From the NCBI GenBank assembly GCA_040220875.1, contig JAVJVX010000005.1, positions 585,665 through 649,664 of the forward strand: DNA of 64,000 bases, given 5' to 3'. Under the pieces are notes generated by a model. That model did not search any database and was not told the origin of the DNA. It was given only the letters and a program-made list of their open reading frames with translations. The DNA comes from Alphaproteobacteria bacterium. Its GTDB lineage: Bacteria > Pseudomonadota > Alphaproteobacteria > JAVJVX01. Of the stretch, positions 1-7,424 are shown piece after piece; within the stretch, counting starts at the first letter, position 1; every line of letters starts with the position of its first letter. Both the position numbers and the translations under genes were made by a program.

Positions 1-632
1 TAGGTCCGACGGCTAAGGTACGCAGCGACGCGGCTGCTTCGGCTTTGGCGCAGAGCCTCACCAAGGTTTCGCAAGCCTTCGGAATTGCCGCACGCATTCT
101 GGTGACGGATGGACGTCAGCCGGTGGGACGCGGCATCGGACCTGCCCTGGAGGCCGAGGACGTACTTGCGGTGCTGCAGGGCTCGCCACAAGCACCGGGA
201 GACCTTCGCTCGCGCGCCGTCGCCTTGGCCGGCGCGCTATTGGAGTTGGCCGGTATGGCGGCCCCGGAGACCGGCGAAGAAATGGCAATTCAGGTCCTGC
301 AAGACGGCCGAGCGTGGACCAAGTTCCAGCGTATCTGCGATGCCCAAGGCGGGATGCGGACGCCGCCGCAAGCGCCTCATCGCCGTCCCGTCGTGGCGAC
401 ACGGCAGGGCCGCGTTCTCGCGATCGACAACCGTCGGCTGGCCAGGGTGGCAAAGCTCGCCGGAGCGCCGGAGGACAAAGCGGCGGGAGTCGAGATCCAT
501 GTCCGGCTTGGCGCGACGGTTGACGCAGGCGAGCCGCTTTATACGGTCCATGCCGAGACGCCGGGTGAGCTCGCGTACAGCCTAGGCTATGTGGAGGCCA
601 ACGATGATATCATTGATCTGGTGGAAACATGA
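1..632 (+). CDS. Thymidine/AMP phosphorylase family protein, C-terminal part (5' truncated by window edge)
   Basis: The reading frame is open from base 3, so the gene starts outside the window; about 209 C-terminal residues are visible. The stretch GPTAKVRS near the edge and TDGRQPVGRGIGPALEA about 35 residues later are hallmarks of the pyrimidine-nucleoside phosphorylase family (DeoA, and the AMP phosphorylases of the R15P pathway). Members cleave a nucleoside or nucleotide with phosphate to base plus ribose-1-phosphate (or ribose-1,5-bisphosphate). The C-terminal lobe with a lipoyl-like fold (IHVRLGATVDAGEPLYTVHAETPGEL) is present. The stop codon overlaps the start of the PRPP synthetase gene (ATGATG), so the two are probably co-translated. 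The catalytic N-terminal lobe is not visible, so thymidine versus AMP specificity cannot be decided. Confidence 0.88.
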   Translation, partial: GPTAKVRSDAAASALAQSLTKVSQAFGIAARILVTDGRQPVGRGIGPALEAEDVLAVLQGSPQAPGDLRSRAVALAGALLELAGMAAPETGEEMAIQVLQDGRAWTKFQRICDAQGGMRTPPQAPHRRPVVATRQGRVLAIDNRRLARVAKLAGAPEDKAAGVEIHVRLGATVDAGEPLYTVHAETPGELAYSLGYVEANDDIIDLVET

Positions 633-1546
633 TGCGGCCGCTACTCGTCACGTTGCGTGAGGATGAGCCCCTTGCTGAGCCGTTGGCAAAGGCAATCGGC
701 GGCGAGTTCTCACAATTGCAGATCCGTAAGTTCCCGGACGGCGAGACCTATCTACGGTATGCAACGTCGCCTGAAGGGCGGCCGGTCGCCATCCTCTGCT
801 CCTTGGACCGGCCGGACAAAAAGTTCCTGCCCCTTCTGTTCGCTGCCGGCACGGCCCGGGACCTCGGCGCAGCGTCCATCGGACTGATCAGTCCCTATCT
901 CGCTTACATGCGGCAGGATAAGCGGTTTAGGCCGGGTGAAGCCGTAACTTCGACTTGTTTCGCCGAAGTGCTGTCACGGCAGATCGACTGGCTCGTCACG
1001 GTCGACCCGCACCTCCACCGCCGACGTGCGCTTTCCGAGATCTATGCCGTACCGGCACTCGCGCTACATGCGGCGCCGCTGATTGCGGCTTGGATTCGGG
1101 AAACCGTCGATCGGCCCCTGCTCATTGGCCCGGACGCAGAGAGCGAGCAATGGGTGTCGGCGGTCGCGCGTGATGCGAATGCGCCCCATCTCGTGCTCGA
1201 AAAGAACCGGCACGGTGATCGAGATGTTGAGGTCTCAGTTCCCGAGGTCGAGCGGTGGCGGGGCCATACGCCAGTGCTCGTGGACGACATCGTGTCGACG
1301 GCGCGCACCATGATCGAGACGGTCGGTCACGTGATGCACGCCGGCATGCAACCGCCAACGTGCGTTGCCGTCCATGGGCTTTTCGCGGACAAGGCCTACC
1401 CCGAACTCCTGGCTGCGGGGGCCAGACAAGTCGTGACGACCAACACGATTGCGCACGAATCGAACGCCATCGACATTTCCGGCCTTCTGGCCGAAGGAAT
1501 CAAGAGGATCACAATGGAAAGTAATGGCGGCGCGCTTGACCGTTAA
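629..1546 (+). CDS. Ribose-phosphate pyrophosphokinase-like protein (divergent PRPP synthetase)
   Basis: A protein of 305 residues in the PRPP synthetase / phosphoribosyltransferase fold. Visible motifs: FPDGE at 35-39, YMRQDKRF at 93-100 (nucleotide-binding Arg-Gln-Asp), DPHLH at 126-130 in place of the classical DLHAxQ flexible region, and the PRPP loop VLVDDIVSTART at 217-228. The family makes 5-phosphoribosyl diphosphate from ribose-5-phosphate and ATP. The PRPP loop reads DDIVSTART rather than the usual DDxxxTGGT, so this is an atypical paralogue and not obviously the housekeeping Prs. ATG codons at 629 and 632 are both possible starts, and both overlap the upstream stop. Linkage to the phosphorylase suggests a shared ribose-phosphate salvage role; this is an inference. 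Confidence 0.85.
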   Translation: MMRPLLVTLREDEPLAEPLAKAIGGEFSQLQIRKFPDGETYLRYATSPEGRPVAILCSLDRPDKKFLPLLFAAGTARDLGAASIGLISPYLAYMRQDKRFRPGEAVTSTCFAEVLSRQIDWLVTVDPHLHRRRALSEIYAVPALALHAAPLIAAWIRETVDRPLLIGPDAESEQWVSAVARDANAPHLVLEKNRHGDRDVEVSVPEVERWRGHTPVLVDDIVSTARTMIETVGHVMHAGMQPPTCVAVHGLFADKAYPELLAAGARQVVTTNTIAHESNAIDISGLLAEGIKRITMESNGGALDR

Positions 1547-1574
1547 CCTTTAGGCCGAGAAAGGAAGGTGTCAT

Positions 1575-1913
1575 ATGCACAACGCTTTCAGAACATCCGT
1601 CGGACTTCTCATATCCCTGGTGTGGGCAGCCCCGGCACTCGCGCAGGCACACGGAGACCGCGAGGTCTGGTGGCATCCCGCCTGGAACTGGGGGCACATG
1701 ATCTTCGGTGGGTTGGTGATGATCGCCTTCTGGGGCGGCGTCATCGTACTGATCGTGCTTCTGGTCCGCTGGCTCGGCGTCGAAAGCGGACACGGGCATG
1801 AATCGAGGCCGACCCCGCATCGGTCACCTCACGAAATTCTCCAGGAGCGTTTCGCCCGGGGCGAGATCGACAAGGAAGAGTACGAAGAACGCAGAAAAGT
1901 GCTGTCCGAATAG
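1575..1913 (+). CDS. SHOCT-domain small membrane protein
   Basis: A 112-residue protein. Residues 1-25 look like a signal peptide or first membrane segment ending near AQA; a second hydrophobic helix spans about 44-67 (MIFGGLVMIAFWGGVIVLIVLLV). The C-terminal end, SPHEILQERFARGEIDKEEYEERRKVL, is a clear SHOCT (short C-terminal) domain with the LxxRfArGEIdeeEYeerr pattern. A purine-rich ribosome site (GAAAGGAAGG) precedes the ATG. SHOCT proteins are common in accessory and stress-related clusters; the exact function is unknown. It follows the PRPP synthetase by 28 bases and is probably in the same transcript. Confidence 0.85.
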   Translation: MHNAFRTSVGLLISLVWAAPALAQAHGDREVWWHPAWNWGHMIFGGLVMIAFWGGVIVLIVLLVRWLGVESGHGHESRPTPHRSPHEILQERFARGEIDKEEYEERRKVLSE

Positions 1914-1975
1914 CGTTGGTTCTCATGCTGTGTAACGGCAGCGAATCCGGGTGTCGGGAAAGGGCTATCCGCAGG

Positions 1976-2437
1976 ATGTCATGGTTGAGCGGCCTGAAAC
2001 GGTATTTATCGGTGATCGTCATCGGGAACCTGATCTGGGAATTCGCGCATATGCCGCTCTATACGCTTTGGCTTACCGGCACCCGCAGCGAGATCGTCTT
2101 CGCAGCCATCCACTGCACAGGCGGGGATATTCTGATCGCGTTGAGCGCGCTCACTGTCGCGCTGATTTTCTTCGGGACGCATCAGTGGCCGGAAAGAAGT
2201 TTTCAGCGCGTCGCGCTGTCGACGGTCATATTTGGCATCGGCCATACGCTCTTCAGCGAATGGCTGAATATCGAGATTCGGCAATCTTGGGCCTACCGAG
2301 ACCTCATGCCCATGGTCCCCGGAACCGGCGTCGGGCTCTCTCCCCTCGTTCAATGGATCGCGGTTCCCCTCCTCGCGTTCTGGTGGATTGGGCCGGCAAA
2401 GGTTCCTGACGGATCGAAGGGGACGGAAACCGAATGA
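1976..2437 (+). CDS. Conserved polytopic membrane protein of unknown function
   Basis: About 153 residues from the ATG at 1976. The frame is open back to a TTG at 1916 and an ATG at 1925, but MSWLSGLKRYLSVIVIG gives the most natural membrane-protein N-terminus. Four or five hydrophobic helices are visible. Possible functional polar residues within or near the membrane are WEFAHMPLYTLW, the HCTGGD motif and GIGHTLFSEWLN, so conserved His and Cys residues could bind a metal or cofactor. I do not recognise the family well enough to name it. Its stop overlaps the start of the downstream permease (ATGA), which indicates co-expression. Confidence 0.75.
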   Translation: MSWLSGLKRYLSVIVIGNLIWEFAHMPLYTLWLTGTRSEIVFAAIHCTGGDILIALSALTVALIFFGTHQWPERSFQRVALSTVIFGIGHTLFSEWLNIEIRQSWAYRDLMPMVPGTGVGLSPLVQWIAVPLLAFWWIGPAKVPDGSKGTETE

Positions 2438-3801
2438 CCCGGCGACACGATACGAAGCAAAGCGCGCGCGCTGCAGGCAGCCAGCCGGACGACCGGTCAA
2501 CGCACTATACTGCCAACAGCCTCACCCTGATCGGCGCCGTCTCCATGGGAACCGGTGTGATGATCGGGGCCGGGATCTTTGCATTGACCGGCCAGATTGC
2601 CGAACTGGCCGGCGCATGGTTTCCCCTCGCTTTCTTGGCTGGTGCCGTTGTTGCCGGCTTCAGCGCCTATTCGTATGTGAAGCTGGCAAATGCCTGGCCG
2701 TCCGCGGGCGGCATCGCGACGTTCCTCGAGAAGGCTTACGGCAAGACCATGATGACGGGCGCATGCGCGCTCCTGATGTATTTCTCCATGGTCATCAACG
2801 AAAGCCTCGTTGCGCGAACGTTCGGCACCTATACGCTTCAACTGTTCGACGTCGGCAAAGACAGCGGCCTGGTGCCGGCACTGGGGATTGGCCTTCTGAC
2901 CTTCGCCTTCCTGGTGAACATCCTCGGCAACCGAACGATTCAGACACTGTCGTTCTTCATGGCGTTCCTCAAGATCGGCGGGGTTGCCCTCTTCGCACTC
3001 GTGGGATTGTGGCTGTCCGGCCTCAGCTTGGAAAGCATTTCGGTCAGTCCCTCGGAGACGACTGCCGGCGGATTTCTGGGGGCGGTCGCCCTCTCGGTTC
3101 TCGCATATAAAGGGTTCACCACAATCACCAACAGCGGCGGCGAGATCGTCGAGCCTCATAGGAACGTGGGGCGGGCGATCGTAATTTCGATCGCCATCTG
3201 CGTCGTTATTTACGTCCTGGTCGCCCTTGCGGTGGGAGGCACGCTGACGCTCGACGAGATCACGCGGGCGCGTGACTACGCGCTTGCCGAAGCAGCCCGG
3301 CCAGCGTTCGGCAACGGCGGGCTCTGGTTCACGGTGGGATTCGCGATCGTTGCGACAGTCTCGGGAGTCATCGCGAGCGTCTTTGCCGTATCGCGAATGC
3401 TCGCCATGCTCACCGACATGAAGCTCGTCCCCCACAGCCATTTCGGCATGCCCGGCAGCATTCAAACACATACGCTGGTCTATACAATCGTCGCGGCCAT
3501 GCTTCTCACCGTGTTTTTCGATCTGAGCCGCATCGCCTCTCTCGGCGCGATTTTCTACATCGTCATGGATATCGCCGTGCACTGGGGCATCCTTAGCCGC
3601 TTGCGTACCGAGATCCGTGCAAGCTCCACGATCCTCATAACGGCAATTGTGCTGGATGTTGTGGTGCTTGGTGCCCTCCTTATCATCAAGGCACGCACCG
3701 ACATGCTCGTCATCTACGCGGCCGCTACCGGAATCGCGCTTATTTTTATCGGGGAACGGCTATTTCTTCGAAGAAATACCTCGCAGGAAGATGCCCGATA
3801 G
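2434..3801 (+). CDS. APC-family amino acid permease-like transporter
   Basis: A 455-residue protein with about twelve hydrophobic helices. The N-terminal signature TLIGAVSMGTGVMIGAGIFALTGQIAELAG is the helix-1 glycine-rich substrate site of the amino acid-polyamine-organocation (APC) superfamily; PSAGGIATFLEKAYG and the helix-6 region around AYKGFTTITNSGGEIVEPHRNVGRAI also fit APC members. The likely role is uptake of amino acids or amines across the inner membrane; the substrate cannot be read from the sequence. The start overlaps the stop of the preceding membrane protein (ATGA). An 18-bp perfect palindrome lies in the last codons. Confidence 0.88.
   Translation: MTRRHDTKQSARAAGSQPDDRSTHYTANSLTLIGAVSMGTGVMIGAGIFALTGQIAELAGAWFPLAFLAGAVVAGFSAYSYVKLANAWPSAGGIATFLEKAYGKTMMTGACALLMYFSMVINESLVARTFGTYTLQLFDVGKDSGLVPALGIGLLTFAFLVNILGNRTIQTLSFFMAFLKIGGVALFALVGLWLSGLSLESISVSPSETTAGGFLGAVALSVLAYKGFTTITNSGGEIVEPHRNVGRAIVISIAICVVIYVLVALAVGGTLTLDEITRARDYALAEAARPAFGNGGLWFTVGFAIVATVSGVIASVFAVSRMLAMLTDMKLVPHSHFGMPGSIQTHTLVYTIVAAMLLTVFFDLSRIASLGAIFYIVMDIAVHWGILSRLRTEIRASSTILITAIVLDVVVLGALLIIKARTDMLVIYAAATGIALIFIGERLFLRRNTSQEDAR
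3761..3778. repeat. 18-bp perfect palindrome at the 3' end of the permease gene
   Basis: The bases TATTTCTTCGAAGAAATA equal their own reverse complement. The element lies inside the last ten codons of the APC permease, is A+T-rich relative to its surroundings, and has no following T-run. It could be a protein-binding site or a weak transcript-end structure; the sequence does not decide this. Confidence 0.6.
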
Positions 3802-4290
3802 CCAATTCGGCGCGCGATATCACCATCGGGTCCGGGGGTGGTCAAAGATGCCGCATCCACCACCAGTCGATCGGGGCATCCCCCGGACGATCCGACGGAT
3901 TCCGGAATCGCAAAGGTTGTGGCCGGAGACCCGGAGACAATGAGAACCGACGGACAGGATACAGTGCCGACATCGCTCGGCGGGCCCGTAACGAAGTCCG
4001 GCGGTCGGCTCATGGAATCCTGCGCCCAAAGGATCTCCCTGTGCGCGACGGCGCCAGCCCAGGAAAAGGGGTCGTGAACTCGGAGTTCCCGCGGAAACAA
4101 AGTGTCCGTGGCCATTCGGAGAGCGTTGCCGGGTCCGTCAGCCGGACAGATCGAGCGAACTCGAACCAGCGATCCAACGTCCGTGCTCGGCGCCAGCACG
4201 GCAAACCGGTTCTTTGAGGTACCCAATCGACATGACCACATATCGAAATTGGCCGGACCGCCCAGGGCCGGGACCGGAGGAGTAATCTCC
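3802..4290. other. 489-bp gap without a supported gene
   Basis: No convincing coding region, RNA gene or terminator is visible. Short open frames exist on both strands, including an N-terminal continuation of the downstream exchanger frame back to 4102, but none has a good start or recognisable protein features. The stretch presumably holds the promoter and leader of the exchanger gene; a short direct repeat CCGGAGAC is present near 3923-3938. Confidence 0.5.
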
Positions 4291-5328
4291 ATGCTCTCGC
4301 AGTGGTCGATGATTGTATTGCTGGTGGGATTCAGCCTGGCGGGGCTCGCGGTGTTCGTCAGCGGCTTGAGGATCACAGCGCTGATCGACAGGCTGGCCGA
4401 CCGAACCGGGTTGGGCGAGGCGATGGCGGGGGCGGTGCTGCTGGGTGCGGCCACATCTCTCAGCGGGGTGGTCGTGTCGGTCACCGCGGCGTTCGATTCC
4501 CAGCCGTCACTGGCGTTCTCAAACGGGATAGGCGGTATCGCGGCGCAAACAGCGTTTCTTGCCATCGCCGACCTGACCTATCGCAAGGCCAATCTTGAAC
4601 ACGCCGCCGCTGAACTCGCCAACATATTTCAGGCGCTCGTCCTGATCGGACTGCTGACACTCCCGCTGGCCGCCCTGGCTCTGCCCGAATTCACGATCCT
4701 CGCCATTCACCCGGTTTCTTTCCTGATCCCGATGATTTACGTGGGTTTGCTTGTGGCGAGCCGTACCGTGCGCGAAGCCCCGATGTGGCGACCCGTGCCG
4801 ACCCCGGACACTCGCCGGGACATTCCGGAAAGAGAAAACCCAAAGGCCCGCAGCGAAACGACCGGGCAACTGTTCGTAACTTTTGGCGGCCTCATGATCG
4901 TCATGGGAGTGGCGGGCTGGGTACTCGCCAAGACCGGGTCCGAAGTCATGCAGCGGCTGGATCTCTCGGCCGCGCTCTTCGGTGCGCTCGGCACGGCAGT
5001 CGTTACATCATTGCCTGAACTGGTGACCACCCTGGCCGCCGTTCGCCGGGGCGCCCTCCAACTGGCAGTCGGAGGGATCATCGGCGGAAACACCTTCGAT
5101 ACCCTGTTTCTTGCGGCTGCCGATTTCTCGTACCGGGAGGGTTCGTTGTACCACGCGGTGGGGATGGCAAATTATTTTTGGGTCGTGACCGCCATTCTCA
5201 TGACCGTGATCCTGATGGCCGGATTGATTGTGCGGGAACGTCGGGGACCAGCCAGGATCGGCCTTGAAAGTGTTGCGCTTTTGGCGATTTACGGCAGCGC
5301 AATTCTTATCCAGGTGACAATCTGGTAG
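4291..5328 (+). CDS. Sodium/calcium exchanger family membrane protein
   Basis: The start at ATG 4291 is chosen because it follows a strong GGAGGAG ribosome site about 7 bases upstream and begins directly in a membrane helix; the frame is open further upstream but that part is hydrophilic and unlike an exchanger. The 345-residue product has about ten hydrophobic helices arranged as two related halves. The first alpha-repeat reads GLGEAMAGAVLLGAATSLSG, the second LFGALGTAVVTSLPELVTTL, followed by GGIIGGNTFDTLFLAAADFSYR, which matches the earlier GIGGIAAQTAFLAIADLTYR. This duplicated topology is typical of the CaCA superfamily. The transported ions are not determined. Confidence 0.85.
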   Translation: MLSQWSMIVLLVGFSLAGLAVFVSGLRITALIDRLADRTGLGEAMAGAVLLGAATSLSGVVVSVTAAFDSQPSLAFSNGIGGIAAQTAFLAIADLTYRKANLEHAAAELANIFQALVLIGLLTLPLAALALPEFTILAIHPVSFLIPMIYVGLLVASRTVREAPMWRPVPTPDTRRDIPERENPKARSETTGQLFVTFGGLMIVMGVAGWVLAKTGSEVMQRLDLSAALFGALGTAVVTSLPELVTTLAAVRRGALQLAVGGIIGGNTFDTLFLAAADFSYREGSLYHAVGMANYFWVVTAILMTVILMAGLIVRERRGPARIGLESVALLAIYGSAILIQVTIW

Positions 5329-5417
5329 TGCCACCGTAGGCGGCTACATCATGCGCGACAGCGCTGACGTCCGGAAGGGAGCCGCGAATTCCGCCTCCCC
5401 GGATGACTCTCCCCTGA

Positions 5418-6176
5418 TCAACCGACGCTTTTCGACAGCGGACTCGTCGGTTTTTCATAAATGAGATGGAGCACGTCACCCTCAACGAAAAAAACAAAGT
5501 CCAGAACAGAAAATTCGGAACTCCCACGAATAACATTGCGTAGTGCAATACCCACCTCGTCAGGACTGCCTGCCAAGGGATACATGTTCAGCAGGACGAG
5601 GCCAACTCGATCATAACCGGACACAGAGCGCAGTTTCTGAACCTTGTCGCCAAGAGCGTGACTTATCATTTCCCGATTGTTCGCTGATATGTCGGACATC
5701 ATATGTCCGCCTGGGGCAGAAGTCCCATTGGGCGCGCCGGTGCTAACAACCAACCAGCAATGTCCACTATCGGAAGCGGTAATGGATCCCCCGCCGAAAT
5801 CGTGGCTTCCAAGAGTATTCAATTTAACGAATTCCTCGACTGCCCGACGCACTTGCTTCTTCCAGGTCGCCCCGTGTATTCCGGAAGGCGGCCCGTTCAG
5901 TATCAGACTGTATTTCAGATTGCGGAAAGGCTCGACCGCCTCACGCAACTCCCTTCCAAAATTTAGCAGCGGTAGGTCAACCTCTGTCCTCGATTTTTCC
6001 GAACCATTTTGAACCACCCGTTGATCTACTCGTGTTACTTCGGTCGCCCATTTTTCGTTCCCCACTCGGCAAACGATGTCCGGAGGATCGTTTTTGACGA
6101 GTTCACAACGAGCGCCTTTGTCACAGAGAAACGCCTCCAACAGGCCGCGGACGTACTCTTCGTCACCTTGAGTCAT
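5418..6176 (-). CDS. Orphan protein with possible PD-(D/E)XK-like core, next to tRNA-Ser
   Basis: A 252-residue soluble protein on the minus strand. The ATG at 6176 is preceded by AAGAGAG; the frame remains open through the adjacent tRNA gene, but that extension is antisense tRNA translation and not real. No signal peptide or membrane helix is present. Residues 29-50 read NDPPDIVCRV then EKWATEVTRV: an Asp (D33) followed about 13 residues later by an acidic-x-polar pattern in a beta strand (E46-V-T48). This resembles the core of PD-(D/E)XK-type nucleases, although the usual Lys is a Thr. The gene is clearly more A+T-rich than its neighbours, suggesting transfer. I cannot name the family; nuclease function is a hypothesis. 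Confidence 0.65.
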   Translation of the reverse strand: MTQGDEEYVRGLLEAFLCDKGARCELVKNDPPDIVCRVGNEKWATEVTRVDQRVVQNGSEKSRTEVDLPLLNFGRELREAVEPFRNLKYSLILNGPPSGIHGATWKKQVRRAVEEFVKLNTLGSHDFGGGSITASDSGHCWLVVSTGAPNGTSAPGGHMMSDISANNREMISHALGDKVQKLRSVSGYDRVGLVLLNMYPLAGSPDEVGIALRNVIRGSSEFSVLDFVFFVEGDVLHLIYEKPTSPLSKSVG

Positions 6177-6229
6177 CTCTCTTGGCCCAAACCGATGGGG
6201 ACAGTTCGATCCCGGTCGCGTTGATGAAT

Positions 6230-6318
6230 TGGCGGAGGGGGAGGGATTCGAACCCTCGGTACGCAATGCGCACAACGGTTTTCGAGACCGCCCCGTTCGA
6301 CCGCTCCGGCACCCCTCC
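6230..6318 (-). tRNA. tRNA-Ser (anticodon CGA)
   Basis: The minus strand folds as a class II tRNA of 89 nt including an encoded CCA end. The acceptor arms GGAGGGG and CCCCUCC pair, followed by discriminator G and CCA. The T arm reads GAGGGUUCGAAUCCCUC and the anticodon loop CUCGAAA gives anticodon CGA, read as Ser (UCG). The long variable arm between the anticodon and T stems is typical of serine tRNAs. The 3' end faces the accessory block at lower coordinates, the usual orientation for tRNA genes used as integration sites. Confidence 0.95.
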
Positions 6319-6496
6319 AACGCGGCCCGGTCCGAGGGCGGGCGCGGGCGCGCGCCCCGGACGAACAGGCCCGGAACCTAGCCCGCCGCCAGCGCCCCGG
6401 CAAGGGCGGAAGCAGGTTGGATGGGCGGGTGGCCGGCAAGAGCGGCCGACGGGTCGGGGCGGCCGGGCGGGGCCGCCAGGGACGGCTCATCCGGCG

Positions 6497-7144
6497 CTAT
6501 GGCCTGTCGGCCGGCTCCCTGAAAAGTTTGAAGTCCTGCTGATGCGGGCCGAAATTCTCGAAGACGGATTCGAACATTTGAAGCGCCCGGTCGTTCAGGC
6601 TGTCGAACTCGTTCTGGACCCGATCGCTTTCCGCCGCCGCCGCCTCACGCGCCTGGGTGACGCGCGGAATGGCGAGTTTGAGCAGCGCCGGCGTCGGATC
6701 GCTTTCCAGATCGAGAACCATGCGGTGCAGCCGGGCGAGCTCCGCACGCAGGTAATTTGGCGCCTTCGAGCCTTCCTCGCCCCAGATCGCCGCCTCCTCG
6801 ATCGCTTCGCGCGCCGCAGCCAGGCGCTGCGCCCGGTCGCGCCGTTCGGTCAGGTCACGGCTCTCCGCCAGGAGGCCTTCCACGAACCGGAGCCGGCGCG
6901 CCATGAAGGCGTAGCTGTCGAGGTCCACCTCGAGGCGCTCGAGCTGCGCAAGATCGCCGCGCAGATTGTCGAGATGACGGAGCCCGCGATGGGCCGCGGC
7001 CGCGTCGGGGGCGTCGTGGACGCCGACGCCGGTCTTGATCGCAGCGCCCGCCGGGCCGGCCCACGGGGCCAGCAGCCCGACGCAAAGAAGGACCGCAAGG
7101 CAGATCGGGAATGGCTGACGGCCAGTCGGGGGGGAGCACGTCAT
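6497..7144 (-). CDS. Exported coiled-coil protein of unknown function
   Basis: A 215-residue protein. Residues 1-35 form a signal peptide (hydrophobic ICLAVLLCVGLLAPWAGPAGAA, cleavage after GAA). The mature part is almost entirely alpha-helical and charged, with heptad-like segments ([51 protein letters not shown]), so a periplasmic coiled coil is likely. I do not recognise the family. A good promoter with a palindrome in its spacer lies directly upstream (7221-7250). The gene is separated from tRNA-Ser by a very G+C-rich gap. A longer open frame exists on the opposite strand but lacks protein-like features. Confidence 0.75.
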   Translation of the reverse strand: MTCSPPTGRQPFPICLAVLLCVGLLAPWAGPAGAAIKTGVGVHDAPDAAAAHRGLRHLDNLRGDLAQLERLEVDLDSYAFMARRLRFVEGLLAESRDLTERRDRAQRLAAAREAIEEAAIWGEEGSKAPNYLRAELARLHRMVLDLESDPTPALLKLAIPRVTQAREAAAAESDRVQNEFDSLNDRALQMFESVFENFGPHQQDFKLFREPADRP

Positions 7145-7220
7145 GGCGATGCCTCTAGCCGTTAACGGGGGCGCCGCCGGTCGCTGCCAGCCCTCGCCTG
7201 CGGCGTGGCGGGGCCCGACG

Positions 7221-7250
7221 ACTATACAATAAGGGGGACCCCCTTAACAA
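7221..7250 (-). promoter_or_regulatory. Promoter of the coiled-coil gene with 17-bp palindrome in the spacer
   Basis: On the minus strand TTGTTA (7250-7245) and TATAGT (7226-7221) are separated by 18 bases, a plausible sigma70-type promoter 77 bases before the gene start. The spacer contains the palindrome TAAGGGGGACCCCCTTA (7230-7246), perfect around a central base. With only one central base it is more likely a protein-binding operator than an RNA hairpin. Confidence 0.5.
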
Positions 7251-7332
7251 AGCCTGAGCCGACCCCCGCCCGCCCCGGCCTAACCCCTGATAAAGCCGGG
7301 ATTTTCTGTGGTTTCGGCGGGGCCGGCCATGC

Positions 7333-7360
7333 TTGACTTGGGCGAGGCGTGGCGTATAGT
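7333..7360 (+). promoter_or_regulatory. Probable promoter of rplU-rpmA
   Basis: TTGACT (7333-7338) and TATAGT (7355-7360) are separated by 16 bases, a good match to a housekeeping promoter. It lies 64 bases upstream of the rplU start, with no other gene between. Confidence 0.65.
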
Positions 7361-7424
7361 GCCGCCTTCGCGCGGGCCGGCCCTCCGGTTCCGCGTTAAA
7401 CTATTGAATTAGATTGGTTTTCCA

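Noticed and set aside
6230-6260. Second copy of the tRNA 3' end as an attachment site inside the window
   Set aside because: I saw no repeat of the T-arm segment elsewhere between 1 and 6229; if it exists it is outside the window.
6320-6496. CRISPR-like or repeat array in the G+C-rich gap beside the tRNA
   Set aside because: Runs of GGCCGG and GCGGGC are irregular in spacing and sequence; there is no repeat-spacer structure.
6182-7165. 327-codon plus-strand frame over tRNA-Ser and the coiled-coil gene
   Set aside because: Its start reads through the antisense of the tRNA (the familiar GRDSNPR artefact) and the rest mirrors the minus-strand gene, which has a signal peptide and promoter.
7230-7246. 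Intrinsic terminator formed by the GGGGGACCCCC palindrome
   Set aside because: Only one base separates the arms and no T-run follows on either strand; a protein-binding site in the promoter spacer is more plausible.
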